From CAYXLI01 sp964464925 (lineage in GTDB: Bacteria > Acidobacteriota > Terriglobia > Bryobacterales > Bryobacteraceae), in assembly GCA_964464925.1 (NCBI GenBank), contig CAYXLI010000024.1, positions 28,549 to 92,548 of the forward strand: a DNA stretch of 64,000 bases, written 5' to 3'. The notes below the pieces were generated by a model that had not been told where the DNA came from, searched no databases, and saw only the letters and a program-made list of their open reading frames with translations. Shown in pieces: positions 34,564 to 42,874 of this stretch. How positions within the stretch are numbered: the first letter of the stretch is position 1; each line of letters starts with the position of its first letter. A program made the position numbers and the translations under genes.

Positions 34564-35436
34564 GTGACGCGCGCTGGCCAGTTTCTTGCCCACGAGATTG
34601 CACAATGCGGTCCCATTCCGTTTCGCCGCTTCATGGAAGTGGCTTTGTATCATCCGGAGTTTGGTTATTACCGCCGCGGGCGCGACCCGTTCGGCAGGCA
34701 CGGTGATTTTTACACGGCGGAACAGGTACAGCCCGTATTCGGACGCCTCATCAGCAAGCTGGTGCGCGAGCTATGCGCGGAGACAGGCGGGGGCGATGTG
34801 GCGGAACTGGGCGCGGGGCGTGGTGAAATGGCGTCATTTTTCGAGGATCTCCGTTATACAGGCATTGATATCGATTCGGGAGAGCTACCCGCAGCGATGC
34901 GGGGCGTGATCTTTTCGAACGAGTTCTTCGATGCGCTACCGGTGGATGTTTTCGTGGACGGGCGCGAACAGCATGTCGTTTTTGACAATGGACGCTTCGG
35001 ATTTTCCGAAAAGGGCGAATCGATCATTGAACGGAATTCTACGGCACTTGAATGGTTGGAGCGAGCCGCGAGCGTATTGCAGGATGGTTACATCCTATCT
35101 ATCGACTATGGATATACGGAGCGCGAGCGCATCCGCTTCCCACAAGGGACGCTGATGAGCTACAGGCGGCATATTGCTTCGGAAAATGTGTTGAGCGATC
35201 CGGGTGAGCGTGACATCACTTCACATGTGAACTTCACAGAGCTGCAAGAGCATGGCGAACGCATCGGATTGGAGACCGTGCGATTCGAGACGCTGGCGCA
35301 AACATTGCTTCGTGCGGGAGAGAGCGACCAGTTCGCATCGGTCACGAACACGTTTGAAGAAAGAATGCAGTTGAAGACGCTGCTATTCGGGATGGGAGAA
35401 ACGTTTCGCGTGCTGCTGCAGCGGCGCCGCAAATGA
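34564..35436 (+). CDS. MidA/NDUFAF7-like SAM-dependent methyltransferase
   Basis: 290 residues, shorter than typical family members (about 350-400). GPIPFRRFMEVALYHPEFGYY and GDFYTAEQVQPVFGRLI are the family signature; the SAM site is VAELGAGRGEMASF, and SNEFFDALPVDVF is the second conserved block. Family members methylate an Arg of a complex I subunit in mitochondria; the presence of nuo genes 6 kb away is suggestive only. GTG start at 34564, with the epimerase divergent 21 bp away. Confidence 0.88.
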   Translation: MTRAGQFLAHEIAQCGPIPFRRFMEVALYHPEFGYYRRGRDPFGRHGDFYTAEQVQPVFGRLISKLVRELCAETGGGDVAELGAGRGEMASFFEDLRYTGIDIDSGELPAAMRGVIFSNEFFDALPVDVFVDGREQHVVFDNGRFGFSEKGESIIERNSTALEWLERAASVLQDGYILSIDYGYTERERIRFPQGTLMSYRRHIASENVLSDPGERDITSHVNFTELQEHGERIGLETVRFETLAQTLLRAGESDQFASVTNTFEERMQLKTLLFGMGETFRVLLQRRRK

Positions 35437-35440
35437 AAAA

Positions 35441-35462
35441 CGGCCCCGATTGCTCGGGGCCG
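35441..35462 (-). terminator. Intrinsic terminator of the 23-aa basic protein gene
   Basis: CGGCCCCGA-TTGC-TCGGGGCCG is a perfect 9-bp stem with a tetraloop. On the minus strand it is followed by TTTTTCATTT, so it terminates the gene at 35508-35579. A second hairpin, GCTCCC-TAGT-GGGAGC (35485-35500), lies between that gene and the terminator. It also sits right after the methyltransferase stop and may stop plus-strand transcription less well. Confidence 0.85.
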
Positions 35463-35507
35463 TGAGGGAACCTGTATGCTGTGAGCTCCCTAGTGGGAGC
35501 GGTTCAC

Positions 35508-35579
35508 TTACTTCTTCTTCTTCGCCGGGGCCTTCTTTGCGGGGGCCTTCTTGGCGGCTTTCTTGGTTGCGTTCTTCAT
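35508..35579 (-). CDS. 23-aa Lys/Ala-rich basic protein, histone H1-tail-like
   Basis: MKNATKKAAKKAPAKKAPA then KKKK: AKK/APAKK repeats like the C-terminal tail of histone H1 or bacterial HU/H1-like proteins, so binding to nucleic acid is inferred. The ATG at 35579 has AGGGAGA upstream. It has its own near-consensus promoter (35637-35665), a leader hairpin (35607-35626) and a perfect terminator, so it is a free-standing, probably strongly expressed gene. The frame stays open upstream of the ATG, but a longer product would include the promoter and leader. Confidence 0.7.
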   Translation of the reverse strand: MKNATKKAAKKAPAKKAPAKKKK

Positions 35580-35606
35580 TGAGTGATTCTCCCTAACATC
35601 AAAATT

Positions 35607-35626
35607 TGCGATCCGGAAAGATCGCA
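35607..35626 (-). other. Leader hairpin of the basic-protein mRNA
   Basis: TGCGATC-CGGAAA-GATCGCA: perfect 7-bp stem with a 6-base loop, beginning only a few bases after the predicted transcription start (about 35630). It may stabilise the 5' end of the message. Confidence 0.5.
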
Positions 35627-35636
35627 GTGTGATCCA

Positions 35637-35665
35637 TATATAAGGTTCTTCCGAGAGAATGTCAA
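35637..35665 (-). promoter_or_regulatory. Near-consensus sigma-70 promoter of the basic-protein gene
   Basis: TTGACA (35665-35660), exactly 17 bp, TATATA (35642-35637), start near 35630. The -35 box is perfect and the spacing ideal; a T-rich stretch lies just upstream. This is the best promoter match noticed in the window. About 180 further bases up to rlpA hold no convincing gene. Confidence 0.75.
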
Positions 35666-35842
35666 GAAAAAAATGCATAACTAGGATGGGTGAGGAAAGT
35701 TGCACGGACAGTCAAAGACGTTCGAAACGTTTGCCTCAAAGAATGTTTTAGCAGATTCGTGCGTGGAGAAGAAGAATGTCGCGGTGTTTCTTCGTAAAGA
35801 GAGGTTGCCGAATGCGCGCGGCACACGCTAGGATCGCAGAAG

Positions 35843-36676
35843 ATGAGCACACTTCGCATGCGAACACTGCTGGCACTTACGATAGCGGCGCTCGCAATCA
35901 CGGGATGCGCACGCCACAGGCGAATCAGCGCTGCGAAGCCCGCGCGTATCGGCTCAACGCAGACGGGAATCGCAAGCTGGTATGGGTATCCGTATCATGG
36001 GAGGCGCGCAGCGAACGGCGAGGTGTACGACATGGAAGGATTCACCGCCGCGCATCGCACTCTTCCGTTCGAGACCTGGGTACGGGTGAAGAATCTTTCG
36101 AACTCGCGGACGGTGGACGTACGCATTCAGGATCGAGGTCCGTTTGTGGATGGACGCATCATCGATCTGTCGCGAGCGGCGGCGCGAGAAATCGAAATGT
36201 TGGGGCCCGGCGTCTCGAAGGTAAAGCTGACGGTGATCAAGCCGCCGAAACATCCTCCACAACGAACGATGGTTGCGGTCGCTGTTCCACCGTCGACGGC
36301 ACCAAGCGCAGGTTTGCCAGCGCCCGCGCCTGCACGATCCCCGGCAATCGGACCTCCGGCACCTGCTCCGATACCGGCTGCACCGTCACCCGCAATTGGG
36401 CCGCCGGCGCCTGCACCCGCAATCGCGACGGTTACTGAGCCGGAACTCTACGCAGTACAGATAGGAGCATTTCAGGATCGCGGACGAGCCGAAACCCTAC
36501 GGGACCGGATGAAGGAGCAATTCGGAGCGGCGCGCATCGTACCCCGGCAGGGTGCGAAGACGATTTGGAGAGTACTTGTCGGCGAAGAAGAAACCCAGGA
36601 AAAAGCTGAGGCACTCGCGGAGCGGCTGCGAACTGCCGGTCAGCAGACGTTCGTTGTGCGTCTCGATCAACCTTAG
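35843..36676 (+). CDS. rlpA: RlpA-like septal ring lytic transglycosylase lipoprotein
   Basis: 277 residues. Lipobox LAITGC (lipidated Cys22). The double-psi beta-barrel domain (about 39-130) has GIASWYGYPYHGRRAANGEVYDM, AAHRTLPF and IQDRGPFVDGRIIDLS with the conserved catalytic Asp. A Pro/Ala linker (about 136-200) contains two copies of SPAIGPPAPAP. A C-terminal SPOR domain (about 203-277, LYAVQIGAFQDRGRAETL) binds denuded peptidoglycan at the septum. Complete and likely active. Confidence 0.93.
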   Translation: MSTLRMRTLLALTIAALAITGCARHRRISAAKPARIGSTQTGIASWYGYPYHGRRAANGEVYDMEGFTAAHRTLPFETWVRVKNLSNSRTVDVRIQDRGPFVDGRIIDLSRAAAREIEMLGPGVSKVKLTVIKPPKHPPQRTMVAVAVPPSTAPSAGLPAPAPARSPAIGPPAPAPIPAAPSPAIGPPAPAPAIATVTEPELYAVQIGAFQDRGRAETLRDRMKEQFGAARIVPRQGAKTIWRVLVGEEETQEKAEALAERLRTAGQQTFVVRLDQP

Positions 36677-36729
36677 TTCAATCGCGGTATCGGCCTGAGA
36701 GTTTTCCTGCCTGAACGCACTAGAAGTAT

Positions 36730-37764
36730 ATGGAATTCCAGCGTGCGCTCATCGGCGACTCATCCCGTATGCGGATGGTACAGCGACAGGTGGAGAAACT
36801 GACCCACACGCGTTGGCCCGTGCTGATCCTCGGCGAGACGGGCACAGGCAAAGAAGTTGTGGCCCGTTCGATCTATGGGGGCAATCCGGTTGGACCGTTT
36901 GTCACAGTGGACTGCTCCGCGCTGGTCGGTCCATTGATGGAGAGCGAGCTTTTCGGCCATACGAAAGGCGCATTCACCGGCGCGATCGCCTCAAAGCTCG
37001 GCATGATCGAAATGGCAAACGGCGGCACGGTTTTCCTGGATGAGATCGGCGAACTGCCCATTGAATTGCAGATGAAGCTTTTGCGTGTTTTGCAGGAGAA
37101 GGAATTCCGGCCTGTGGGAGGATTGGCGGCGCGCAAATCGGACTTCCGGATCATCTCGGCGACGAACCGGGACTTGAGCACCGAAGTAGAAAAGGGACAT
37201 TTCCGGCGCGATCTCTTTTACCGGCTGAACGTAGTGACGTTGCGGTTGACGCCTTTGCGGGAGCGGAAAGAAGACATTCCGGACCTGATCAAGTATTTTC
37301 TGGAGAGGCACGGCCACAATCACACGATTACGCAGGAGACCCTGGATGCGCTGCTCCTATATGACTGGCCAGGCAACGTACGGGAATTGGAGAACTGCGT
37401 CCAGCACATGCTCGCCATGAACTCAGGGCCCTTGCTGCATCTTCCCGATCTGCCCTCCACGCTCTTGAATTTCCAGGAACAGAAACGGGGACGGGCCATG
37501 CAGATGTCGGCAGGAGCGAGCGCCGGCTTCCCATCGAGATCTGCGATGGTTGTGGAGCCGCCGCCTGTGTCCAGTCTCGGCGAGCCAGCAATCGTGCCTC
37601 TCCCCGAATTGGAGAAGCGGGCAATCTTAAGCGCGCTTCGGCATACTAAGGGCGATCGCGCGACGGCGGCGAGTATGTTGGGGATCGGACGGACGACGCT
37701 TTACAGAAAACTGAAGGAATACAACATGGAGGAAATGCAGAGCCTGACAGCCGTGCGAGAATGA
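36730..37764 (+). CDS. Sigma-54-dependent activator lacking a receiver domain
   Basis: 344 residues. The protein begins almost directly with the AAA+ domain: Walker A GETGTGKE (35-42), GAFTGA (80-85), Walker B GTVFLDEIGEL. The C-terminus has a Fis-type HTH (GDRATAASMLGIGRTTLYRKLKEY). With no sensory or receiver domain, control must come from a partner protein or expression level, as with PspF-like activators. The glycosyltransferase gene follows 4 bp after the stop, and rlpA ends 53 bp before. Confidence 0.93.
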   Translation: MEFQRALIGDSSRMRMVQRQVEKLTHTRWPVLILGETGTGKEVVARSIYGGNPVGPFVTVDCSALVGPLMESELFGHTKGAFTGAIASKLGMIEMANGGTVFLDEIGELPIELQMKLLRVLQEKEFRPVGGLAARKSDFRIISATNRDLSTEVEKGHFRRDLFYRLNVVTLRLTPLRERKEDIPDLIKYFLERHGHNHTITQETLDALLLYDWPGNVRELENCVQHMLAMNSGPLLHLPDLPSTLLNFQEQKRGRAMQMSAGASAGFPSRSAMVVEPPPVSSLGEPAIVPLPELEKRAILSALRHTKGDRATAASMLGIGRTTLYRKLKEYNMEEMQSLTAVRE

Positions 37765-37768
37765 TGGC

Positions 37769-38800
37769 TTGCTAGTCGCCCTCGATGCCACGTACAGCGT
37801 GGGAAAAGCACTCACCGGCGTTGGTGTCTACTGCCGCGAGATTCTGTATGGGCTGGCGCAGGCACATCCGGAGGCGCGATTCCGGTTCTGCTACAAGCCG
37901 CACCGTTTCTTTCAATCCCTGCAGACGAAGCTACCGCAAAATGCGCGGCGGACGCTCTTTCATGACAACTGGCTGCTTCCGAATGCAGACGTGTTTCACG
38001 GATTAAACCAGCGGCTGCCCCGCCGCGTCCCGCGCAATTCGGTGTGCACGTTTCACGACCTGTTCGTAATGACGGGCGAATATTCGACGCCCGAGTTCCG
38101 GGAGCGCTTCACTGAGCAAGCACGACATGCGACGCAACATGCCGAACGGATCATTACCGTCTCGGCATTCACAGCCAAGCAGGTAGAAACGCTACTCGGC
38201 TTTCCGGCAGAGCGGATTCGCGTGGTGCACCACGGCGTGCATCCACCTGAGCGGGCCGTTGAAATGCAGCGGGAGAAGATCGTGCTGCAAGTGGGAGCAA
38301 TTCAAACGAGAAAAAACATTGGACGGCTCGTAACCGCATTCGAGGCCATACCGAAGGATTGGAGGCTGGTGCTGGCGGGATCGGCCGGCTATGGCGCGCA
38401 CGAGATTCTGAAGCAGATTGAGCGGAGTCCGGCGTGCGCTCGGATTCAAGTGACCGGCTATGTAGCGCCCGAGGTGTTGGAGGAACTCTATGCGCGGGCC
38501 AGCGTGTTTGCGTTTCCTTCGCTGGACGAGGGATTTGGAATGCCGTTGCTGGAGGCGATGGTCCGGGGCGTTCCCGTTCTGACATCGAACCGGTCCGCGA
38601 TGCCTGAGGTTGCCGGGGATGCAGCCGCGCTGATTGACCCGGAAAATATAGAGGAGATGGCAACTCGTCTGAACGAACTCGCCGGCAGTGAAGAATTCAG
38701 GGAAGAGCTGATCAGGCGAGGGCGATTACGCGCGGCTAAATTCACCTGGGAAGACGCAGTCCAAAAAACCTGGGCAGTGTACAACGAACTGACGGGTTAG
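37769..38800 (+). CDS. Glycosyltransferase family 4
   Basis: 343 residues, GT-B fold. Conserved parts: TGVGVYCREIL near the N-terminus, the donor-side LQVGAIQTRKNIGRLVTAFE, and the E-x7-E motif in DEGFGMPLLEAMVRGVPVLTSNRSAMPEV. Transfers a sugar from a nucleotide donor, probably in surface polysaccharide synthesis. TTG at 37769 is the only reasonable start, 4 bp after the activator gene. Its stop overlaps the convergent gene at 38797. Confidence 0.9.
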   Translation: MLVALDATYSVGKALTGVGVYCREILYGLAQAHPEARFRFCYKPHRFFQSLQTKLPQNARRTLFHDNWLLPNADVFHGLNQRLPRRVPRNSVCTFHDLFVMTGEYSTPEFRERFTEQARHATQHAERIITVSAFTAKQVETLLGFPAERIRVVHHGVHPPERAVEMQREKIVLQVGAIQTRKNIGRLVTAFEAIPKDWRLVLAGSAGYGAHEILKQIERSPACARIQVTGYVAPEVLEELYARASVFAFPSLDEGFGMPLLEAMVRGVPVLTSNRSAMPEVAGDAAALIDPENIEEMATRLNELAGSEEFREELIRRGRLRAAKFTWEDAVQKTWAVYNELTG

Positions 38801-39120
38801 CGGGTTTCTTCGTCGATTGCGATTTTCAATGCGCGAAGGAACTTATGATCCTGAGAGGTCCACTTCACTTTTCCGGTGGAATCGAATTTCCGCAGCGTGG
38901 GTGTATCGCCTCCAACTTCGGCTTCCGTGATTTCCTCATCGGACGGTTCCTCGCCCTCTTCCCGTTTATTGAAACCAATGGTAGCTTCCAGGACAAGGAA
39001 GACGTCGTAGCCCGCGCGCTTGATTTCGCCGATTGCCGCGGCGATTCGATCCGAATCGGACAACGATTCATTAATGGCGTTGCCCAATTCCTGCATTAGT
39101 TCTTTCAACCGATCGTCCAC
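38797..39120 (-). CDS. Conserved hypothetical protein, 107 aa
   Basis: VDDRLKELMQELGNAINESLSDSDRIAAAIGEIKRAGYDVFLVLEATIGFNKR is an N-terminal pattern I recall from acidobacterial hypotheticals without known function. The C-terminus has VKWTSQDHKFLRALKI. Start taken as GTG at 39120; no ribosome site is visible and the frame is open to 39165. The stop overlaps the convergent glycosyltransferase stop. Confidence 0.7.
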   Translation of the reverse strand: MDDRLKELMQELGNAINESLSDSDRIAAAIGEIKRAGYDVFLVLEATIGFNKREEGEEPSDEEITEAEVGGDTPTLRKFDSTGKVKWTSQDHKFLRALKIAIDEETR

Positions 39121-39364
39121 GAGACACCGGGCCTTTCCGAAGCTGCCTTCAGCATACCACCCCACTTCATTGATGTCTTAGTCCTCAAATAAGTTGCAGA
39201 TTGCGCAGTTTGCGAGCCCAAGAGCCCACCCTCTGCAGATCGGACTGAAGCACGATTTCGTTGATATGGTGTGAATCCGAGCCAAGTACTAGGCCGCCGC
39301 ATTACACTAAAGATAAGTGCTTGGTACTTGCAAAAAATTGATTCAGCACGTCGTGCCCGGAGTG

Positions 39365-39580
39365 GTGAAGCCGATGCACGTGCTGTGGAACGAGATCATC
39401 GGCTTCTTATTCCTGAGTATCGCCGTGATTGCTACACCATCGGCATACCGGCAGATCCGGAACTTCGACGGCGAACCCCAGAGCCTCTTCCGGATGGTGC
39501 TGAGTTGTACGTTCGCCGGAATCATGCTGGTCTTCGGTCTCGGCTCATTCTGGCGGGCCCGGAAGATTTCACGATCGTAA
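39365..39580 (+). CDS. Small membrane protein with two hydrophobic segments
   Basis: About 71 residues: KPMHVLWNEIIGFLFLSIAVIATPSAYRQIRNF then a second hydrophobic stretch (MVLSCTFAGIMLVFGLGSFW) and a basic end. It resembles small acidobacterial membrane proteins starting MKPxHVLWN. Start is GTG 39365 by that resemblance; ATG 39374 with GGAG 11 bp upstream is the alternative. Function unknown. Confidence 0.55.
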   Translation: MKPMHVLWNEIIGFLFLSIAVIATPSAYRQIRNFDGEPQSLFRMVLSCTFAGIMLVFGLGSFWRARKISRS

Positions 39581-39645
39581 GGCGAATGACTCGCCCTACC
39601 CCGGGCGCACCGAAGTGCGGCAGGACCGGATGGAGCGTTGCCTCA

Positions 39646-40071
39646 TCATGAACTGCGGAACAGTGTCTTGCGGCGAAGAGCCCAGTCCTCGCCGGAGAAA
39701 ATGCGCGGGCCCACTTCGATCAGGCGAGGTAGTAGCGCAAAGACTGACGCGGCGCTCCAGGTTGTGCCCGCGCGCGTGCGGAACCCTCGTCCGTTCAACT
39801 CAGCGGCAGCTTCGGCCAGCTTGTGATCCTGAACGATCGATTCCATGATGACGAGCATCGCGGCATTTTCGGCCGGATCGTCTTCCAGGTGTTTGCAGTC
39901 ACTCGCGATACGCAGGCCGTAGGGAATTTCTCCGGGGAGCCCTGGCTCAATCGCGCCGGAGACGGTATCACGCTGCCACTCCACGGCAATCAAACGCCAA
40001 CCTTCCTGCTGCCGTTTGTGCCAGTAGGCAGGGTCGAGCGGGTCTTTAGGAAGTTCCCGAATGATCGGCAT
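39646..40071 (-). CDS. Short protein with recombinase-like helical domain
   Basis: 141 residues. N-terminus MPIIRELPKDPLDPAYWHKRQQEGWRLIAVEW, then a C-terminal region (QDHKLAEAAAELNGRGFRTRAGTTWSAASVFALLPRLIEVGPRIF) resembling the Recombinase domain that follows the catalytic part of large serine recombinases. No resolvase catalytic domain is present, so it is not a recombinase by itself; a DNA-binding role is inferred. The ATG at 40071 has GAGGG 8 bp upstream; longer frames lack a ribosome site. Divergent from the AAA ATPase. Confidence 0.7.
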   Translation of the reverse strand: MPIIRELPKDPLDPAYWHKRQQEGWRLIAVEWQRDTVSGAIEPGLPGEIPYGLRIASDCKHLEDDPAENAAMLVIMESIVQDHKLAEAAAELNGRGFRTRAGTTWSAASVFALLPRLIEVGPRIFSGEDWALRRKTLFRSS

Positions 40072-40210
40072 ATTGGTGCCCTCGAAGGGCACACTTATAG
40101 CCAAGAGAAGTTGTTTGTTTTCGCGAAAGTGTTCATACACATGTACGGGTTTGAGAATTGGCGTTCCAAAAGCGGACAGACAAAGGCGGGCGTTCATCCG
40201 ATAATGGAGG

Positions 40211-41680
40211 TTGCTGAAACATATTGAAAATGAGAGCCGCGCGGCGAAGATGCTCCGGGAAGCCTTTGAATCCGGGCGGCCTCTCACCTACATTCATTCC
40301 GCGGAAGAGGAGCGCGTTGCCAAGGTGCTGCGCGGCATGGAACTCCCGGTCTGGACCTGGAGCCTGACGGAAGGGTTATTCCGGGACGGCCAAGCAGGCG
40401 AGACCGGCACAGGGGACCCTCGCGCGGCGCTCGACTTCATCGCGGCGCATAACGAGCAGGGCATCTTCCATCTGAAAGATTTTCACGAGCCATTGCGGGA
40501 TTCGGCCGAGGTCCGCCGGCGTTTGCGCGATTTGTACGAGAGTTGCCGGGACCGGAAGAAGTTTGTAGTGATTACCTCTCCGGTGAGATCAATTCCGGAA
40601 GAGGTGGAGCGGAGCCTTCTTTTTCTCGAGCTCAGGCCGCCTGACCCGGCTGAGTTGGTCCAGTTCTTGAGCGAGGAGAGCGGCGAGACGGATCAGGCAC
40701 TTCTGAGTCAGCTTGCGCCGGCGCTGCAAGGATTGACACTCGATGAGGCCCGGTATGCGGTGCGGCGCGCGCTGGCCGGTGGTGGGCGACTGGGCGCGGA
40801 GTCGCTGCCAGCGCTCCTCGAAGAAAAGCGGCTACTGATCAACCGAAGCGGCGTAATCGAATTCATTGCGGATGGCGCACGTATGGGCGACGTCGGCGGG
40901 CTGGAGAATTTGAAGAAGTGGCTGCTGGAACGACGCAAGCTGTTTCAGTTGCGGGACACCTTGAGCAGTGAAATCGTGCCAAAGGGGATTCTTATGATGG
41001 GAATCCCGGGATGCGGCAAGAGCCTGTGCGTGAAAGCATCGGCCGCGTACTTCCAACTTCCGCTGTACCGCGTGGATATGGTCGCGATCTTCTCCGGCCG
41101 GTTTGGCAAACCCGAGGGCGTGTTCGTGGAAGCGTGCCGCATGATGGAGGATATGGCCCCGGCGGTGCTCTGGTTCGACGAGATCGAGATGGGCATCACA
41201 TCAACGGAATCGAGCGGCGAGCAGGGACGCATTTTTGCATTCTTTCTCACCTGGATGCAGGAGAAATCGCGCGGGCTGTTTGTAGCAGCTACGGCGAATC
41301 GTATCGACCTGCTGCCCGCCGAGATGATTCGCAAAGGCCGTTTTGACGAAGTGTTTTTTGTCGACCTGCCTTCGCCAGACGAGCGTACCGAGATTTTTAA
41401 AATCCATCTCACACGGCGCGGAGTGGATCCAGCCGGGTTGAACGTGGAACAGTTAATCGAGTTCACGAATGGCTGGAGCGGGGCCGAGGTGGAACAATGC
41501 GTGATCTCGGCATTGACGCAAGCCCGGCTGGCGGATCGGCCGATTACCGGTCAGGATCTGGTGAACATCGCGGTAAAGACGGTTCCGCTTTCACGCACGA
41601 TGAGTGAGCAGATCAGCCATATTCGCGATTGGGCCTTTGATAGAGCAGTGCGTGCCTCCCCCCGAACATTGGGACGGTAG
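40211..41680 (+). CDS. AAA+ ATPase, Ycf46-like
   Basis: 489 residues. The N-terminal half (LTYIHSAEEERVAKVLRGMELPVWTWSLTEG...) is typical of Ycf46/AAA proteins, and the C-terminal AAA+ module has Walker A GIPGCGKS (264-271), Walker B VLWFDEIE (about 319-326), sensor 1 VAATAN and an arginine-finger region RKGRFDEVFFVDLPS. Role unknown; in cyanobacteria Ycf46 has been linked to CO2 use. TTG at 40211 is only one base from GGAGG, so the true start is unsure; ATG 40250 is possible. Confidence 0.88.
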   Translation: MLKHIENESRAAKMLREAFESGRPLTYIHSAEEERVAKVLRGMELPVWTWSLTEGLFRDGQAGETGTGDPRAALDFIAAHNEQGIFHLKDFHEPLRDSAEVRRRLRDLYESCRDRKKFVVITSPVRSIPEEVERSLLFLELRPPDPAELVQFLSEESGETDQALLSQLAPALQGLTLDEARYAVRRALAGGGRLGAESLPALLEEKRLLINRSGVIEFIADGARMGDVGGLENLKKWLLERRKLFQLRDTLSSEIVPKGILMMGIPGCGKSLCVKASAAYFQLPLYRVDMVAIFSGRFGKPEGVFVEACRMMEDMAPAVLWFDEIEMGITSTESSGEQGRIFAFFLTWMQEKSRGLFVAATANRIDLLPAEMIRKGRFDEVFFVDLPSPDERTEIFKIHLTRRGVDPAGLNVEQLIEFTNGWSGAEVEQCVISALTQARLADRPITGQDLVNIAVKTVPLSRTMSEQISHIRDWAFDRAVRASPRTLGR

Positions 41681-41701
41681 GCATGCGATACGCTATCCAC
41701 G

Positions 41702-42874
41702 ATGAATCGACGTAAGTTCCTATTTCTATCCGGAAGTGTCATGATGGCGGCGCCATCCGATCAGGTAACGCTCGGAGTGATTGGAGCGGGCGGACGCGGC
41801 ACGTTTGTTATGCAGACGTTCCAAAAAGACCCGTCCGTACGCGTTGGCGCGATCTGCGATGTGTACGAGCCGAATCTGGAGCGGGCGCTGTCCGCGTCGG
41901 GGAACCGGGCGAAGGCGTATCGAAATTACAAAGAGCTTCTGGCGGACAAATCGATTCAGGCCGTCCTGATCGCCACGCCGGAGCACTGGCATCACCGCAT
42001 GGTGCTGGACGCGATGGCCGCCGGCAAGGACGTGTATGTGGAGAAACCTCTCTGCCAGACGCCGGAGCAGGGGGTGGAACTGATCGAAGCGGAGATAAAA
42101 TCGAACAGCATCGTGCAGGTAGGGATGCAACGGCGGAGCTACGATCTATTCCTGGAAGGGCGTAAGATTGTGGCCGCCGGGACGCTCGGGAATGTGCGCA
42201 TGGTACGGGCCTGGTGGTTAAACAACCAGATTGCGCCTACGACAGGGAAGCTAGATGGGCCGCTCGATTGGGAACAGTGGCAAGGGCCCCTGCAAAAACG
42301 CGTGCCGATGAATCCCGCGATCTTCCGGAACTGGCGCTTGTTTTCCGACTACGCCGGCGGGATTGTGGCGGACCAGGGCGCGCATGTTTATGACGGGATC
42401 CACCTGCTGATGAACGCGCACTATCCCTCAGCCGTAACGGCCGCGGCCGGGCGTCCGCATAAACCGGGTGTGGATACGCCGGAATCGGTGACGGTCACGG
42501 CGGAGTATCCGGACGACTTTATCGCGACATTCTCCATCAATTACGCGGCGATGCGATATAAGTCGCGCAACGATCAGCTCACGCAACTCGATGGAGACCA
42601 GGCCCGGATGGATCTTTCGCGCGAGACTTTGAACGTGTATAAGCAGGGCGATGAGGAGACCGCGGCGATCACGAAGAAGTCAGAACGCGGGTTCGGATAC
42701 GCGACGGATCTGCATGTGCAGAATTTTCTAGAGTGCGTGCGGACACGGAAGCGGCCAAATGCGCCGCTTGTACTCGGTTTTCAGGCGGCGCTGGTATCGC
42801 AGTTGGCGAATCTGTCGTTAAAGTACGGCCGGCGAGCGAAGTGGAACGATGCGCAGAAAAAGGTGGAGATCTAG
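41702..42874 (+). CDS. Gfo/Idh/MocA oxidoreductase, exported type
   Basis: 390 residues. An N-terminal RRKFLFLSGS segment is Tat-like. Rossmann motif LGVIGAGGRGTF, then VLIATPEHWHH and EKPLCQTPEQG (catalytic Lys region). The C-terminal alpha/beta domain has ADQGAHVYDGIHLLM. NAD(P)-dependent oxidoreductase on an unknown sugar or cyclitol. Its last 4 bases overlap the convergent dehydrogenase stop. Confidence 0.93.
   Translation: MNRRKFLFLSGSVMMAAPSDQVTLGVIGAGGRGTFVMQTFQKDPSVRVGAICDVYEPNLERALSASGNRAKAYRNYKELLADKSIQAVLIATPEHWHHRMVLDAMAAGKDVYVEKPLCQTPEQGVELIEAEIKSNSIVQVGMQRRSYDLFLEGRKIVAAGTLGNVRMVRAWWLNNQIAPTTGKLDGPLDWEQWQGPLQKRVPMNPAIFRNWRLFSDYAGGIVADQGAHVYDGIHLLMNAHYPSAVTAAAGRPHKPGVDTPESVTVTAEYPDDFIATFSINYAAMRYKSRNDQLTQLDGDQARMDLSRETLNVYKQGDEETAAITKKSERGFGYATDLHVQNFLECVRTRKRPNAPLVLGFQAALVSQLANLSLKYGRRAKWNDAQKKVEI

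Noticed and set aside
35690..35797. 35-codon GTG-started plus-strand frame with three Cys
   Set aside because: It overlaps the region upstream of the basic-protein promoter and has no supporting homology or clear ribosome site.
36290..36440. Repeats in the rlpA coding region as a CRISPR or DNA repeat
   Set aside because: They encode a Pro/Ala linker with two SPAIGPPAPAP copies, typical of protein linkers; no spacer-repeat periodicity.
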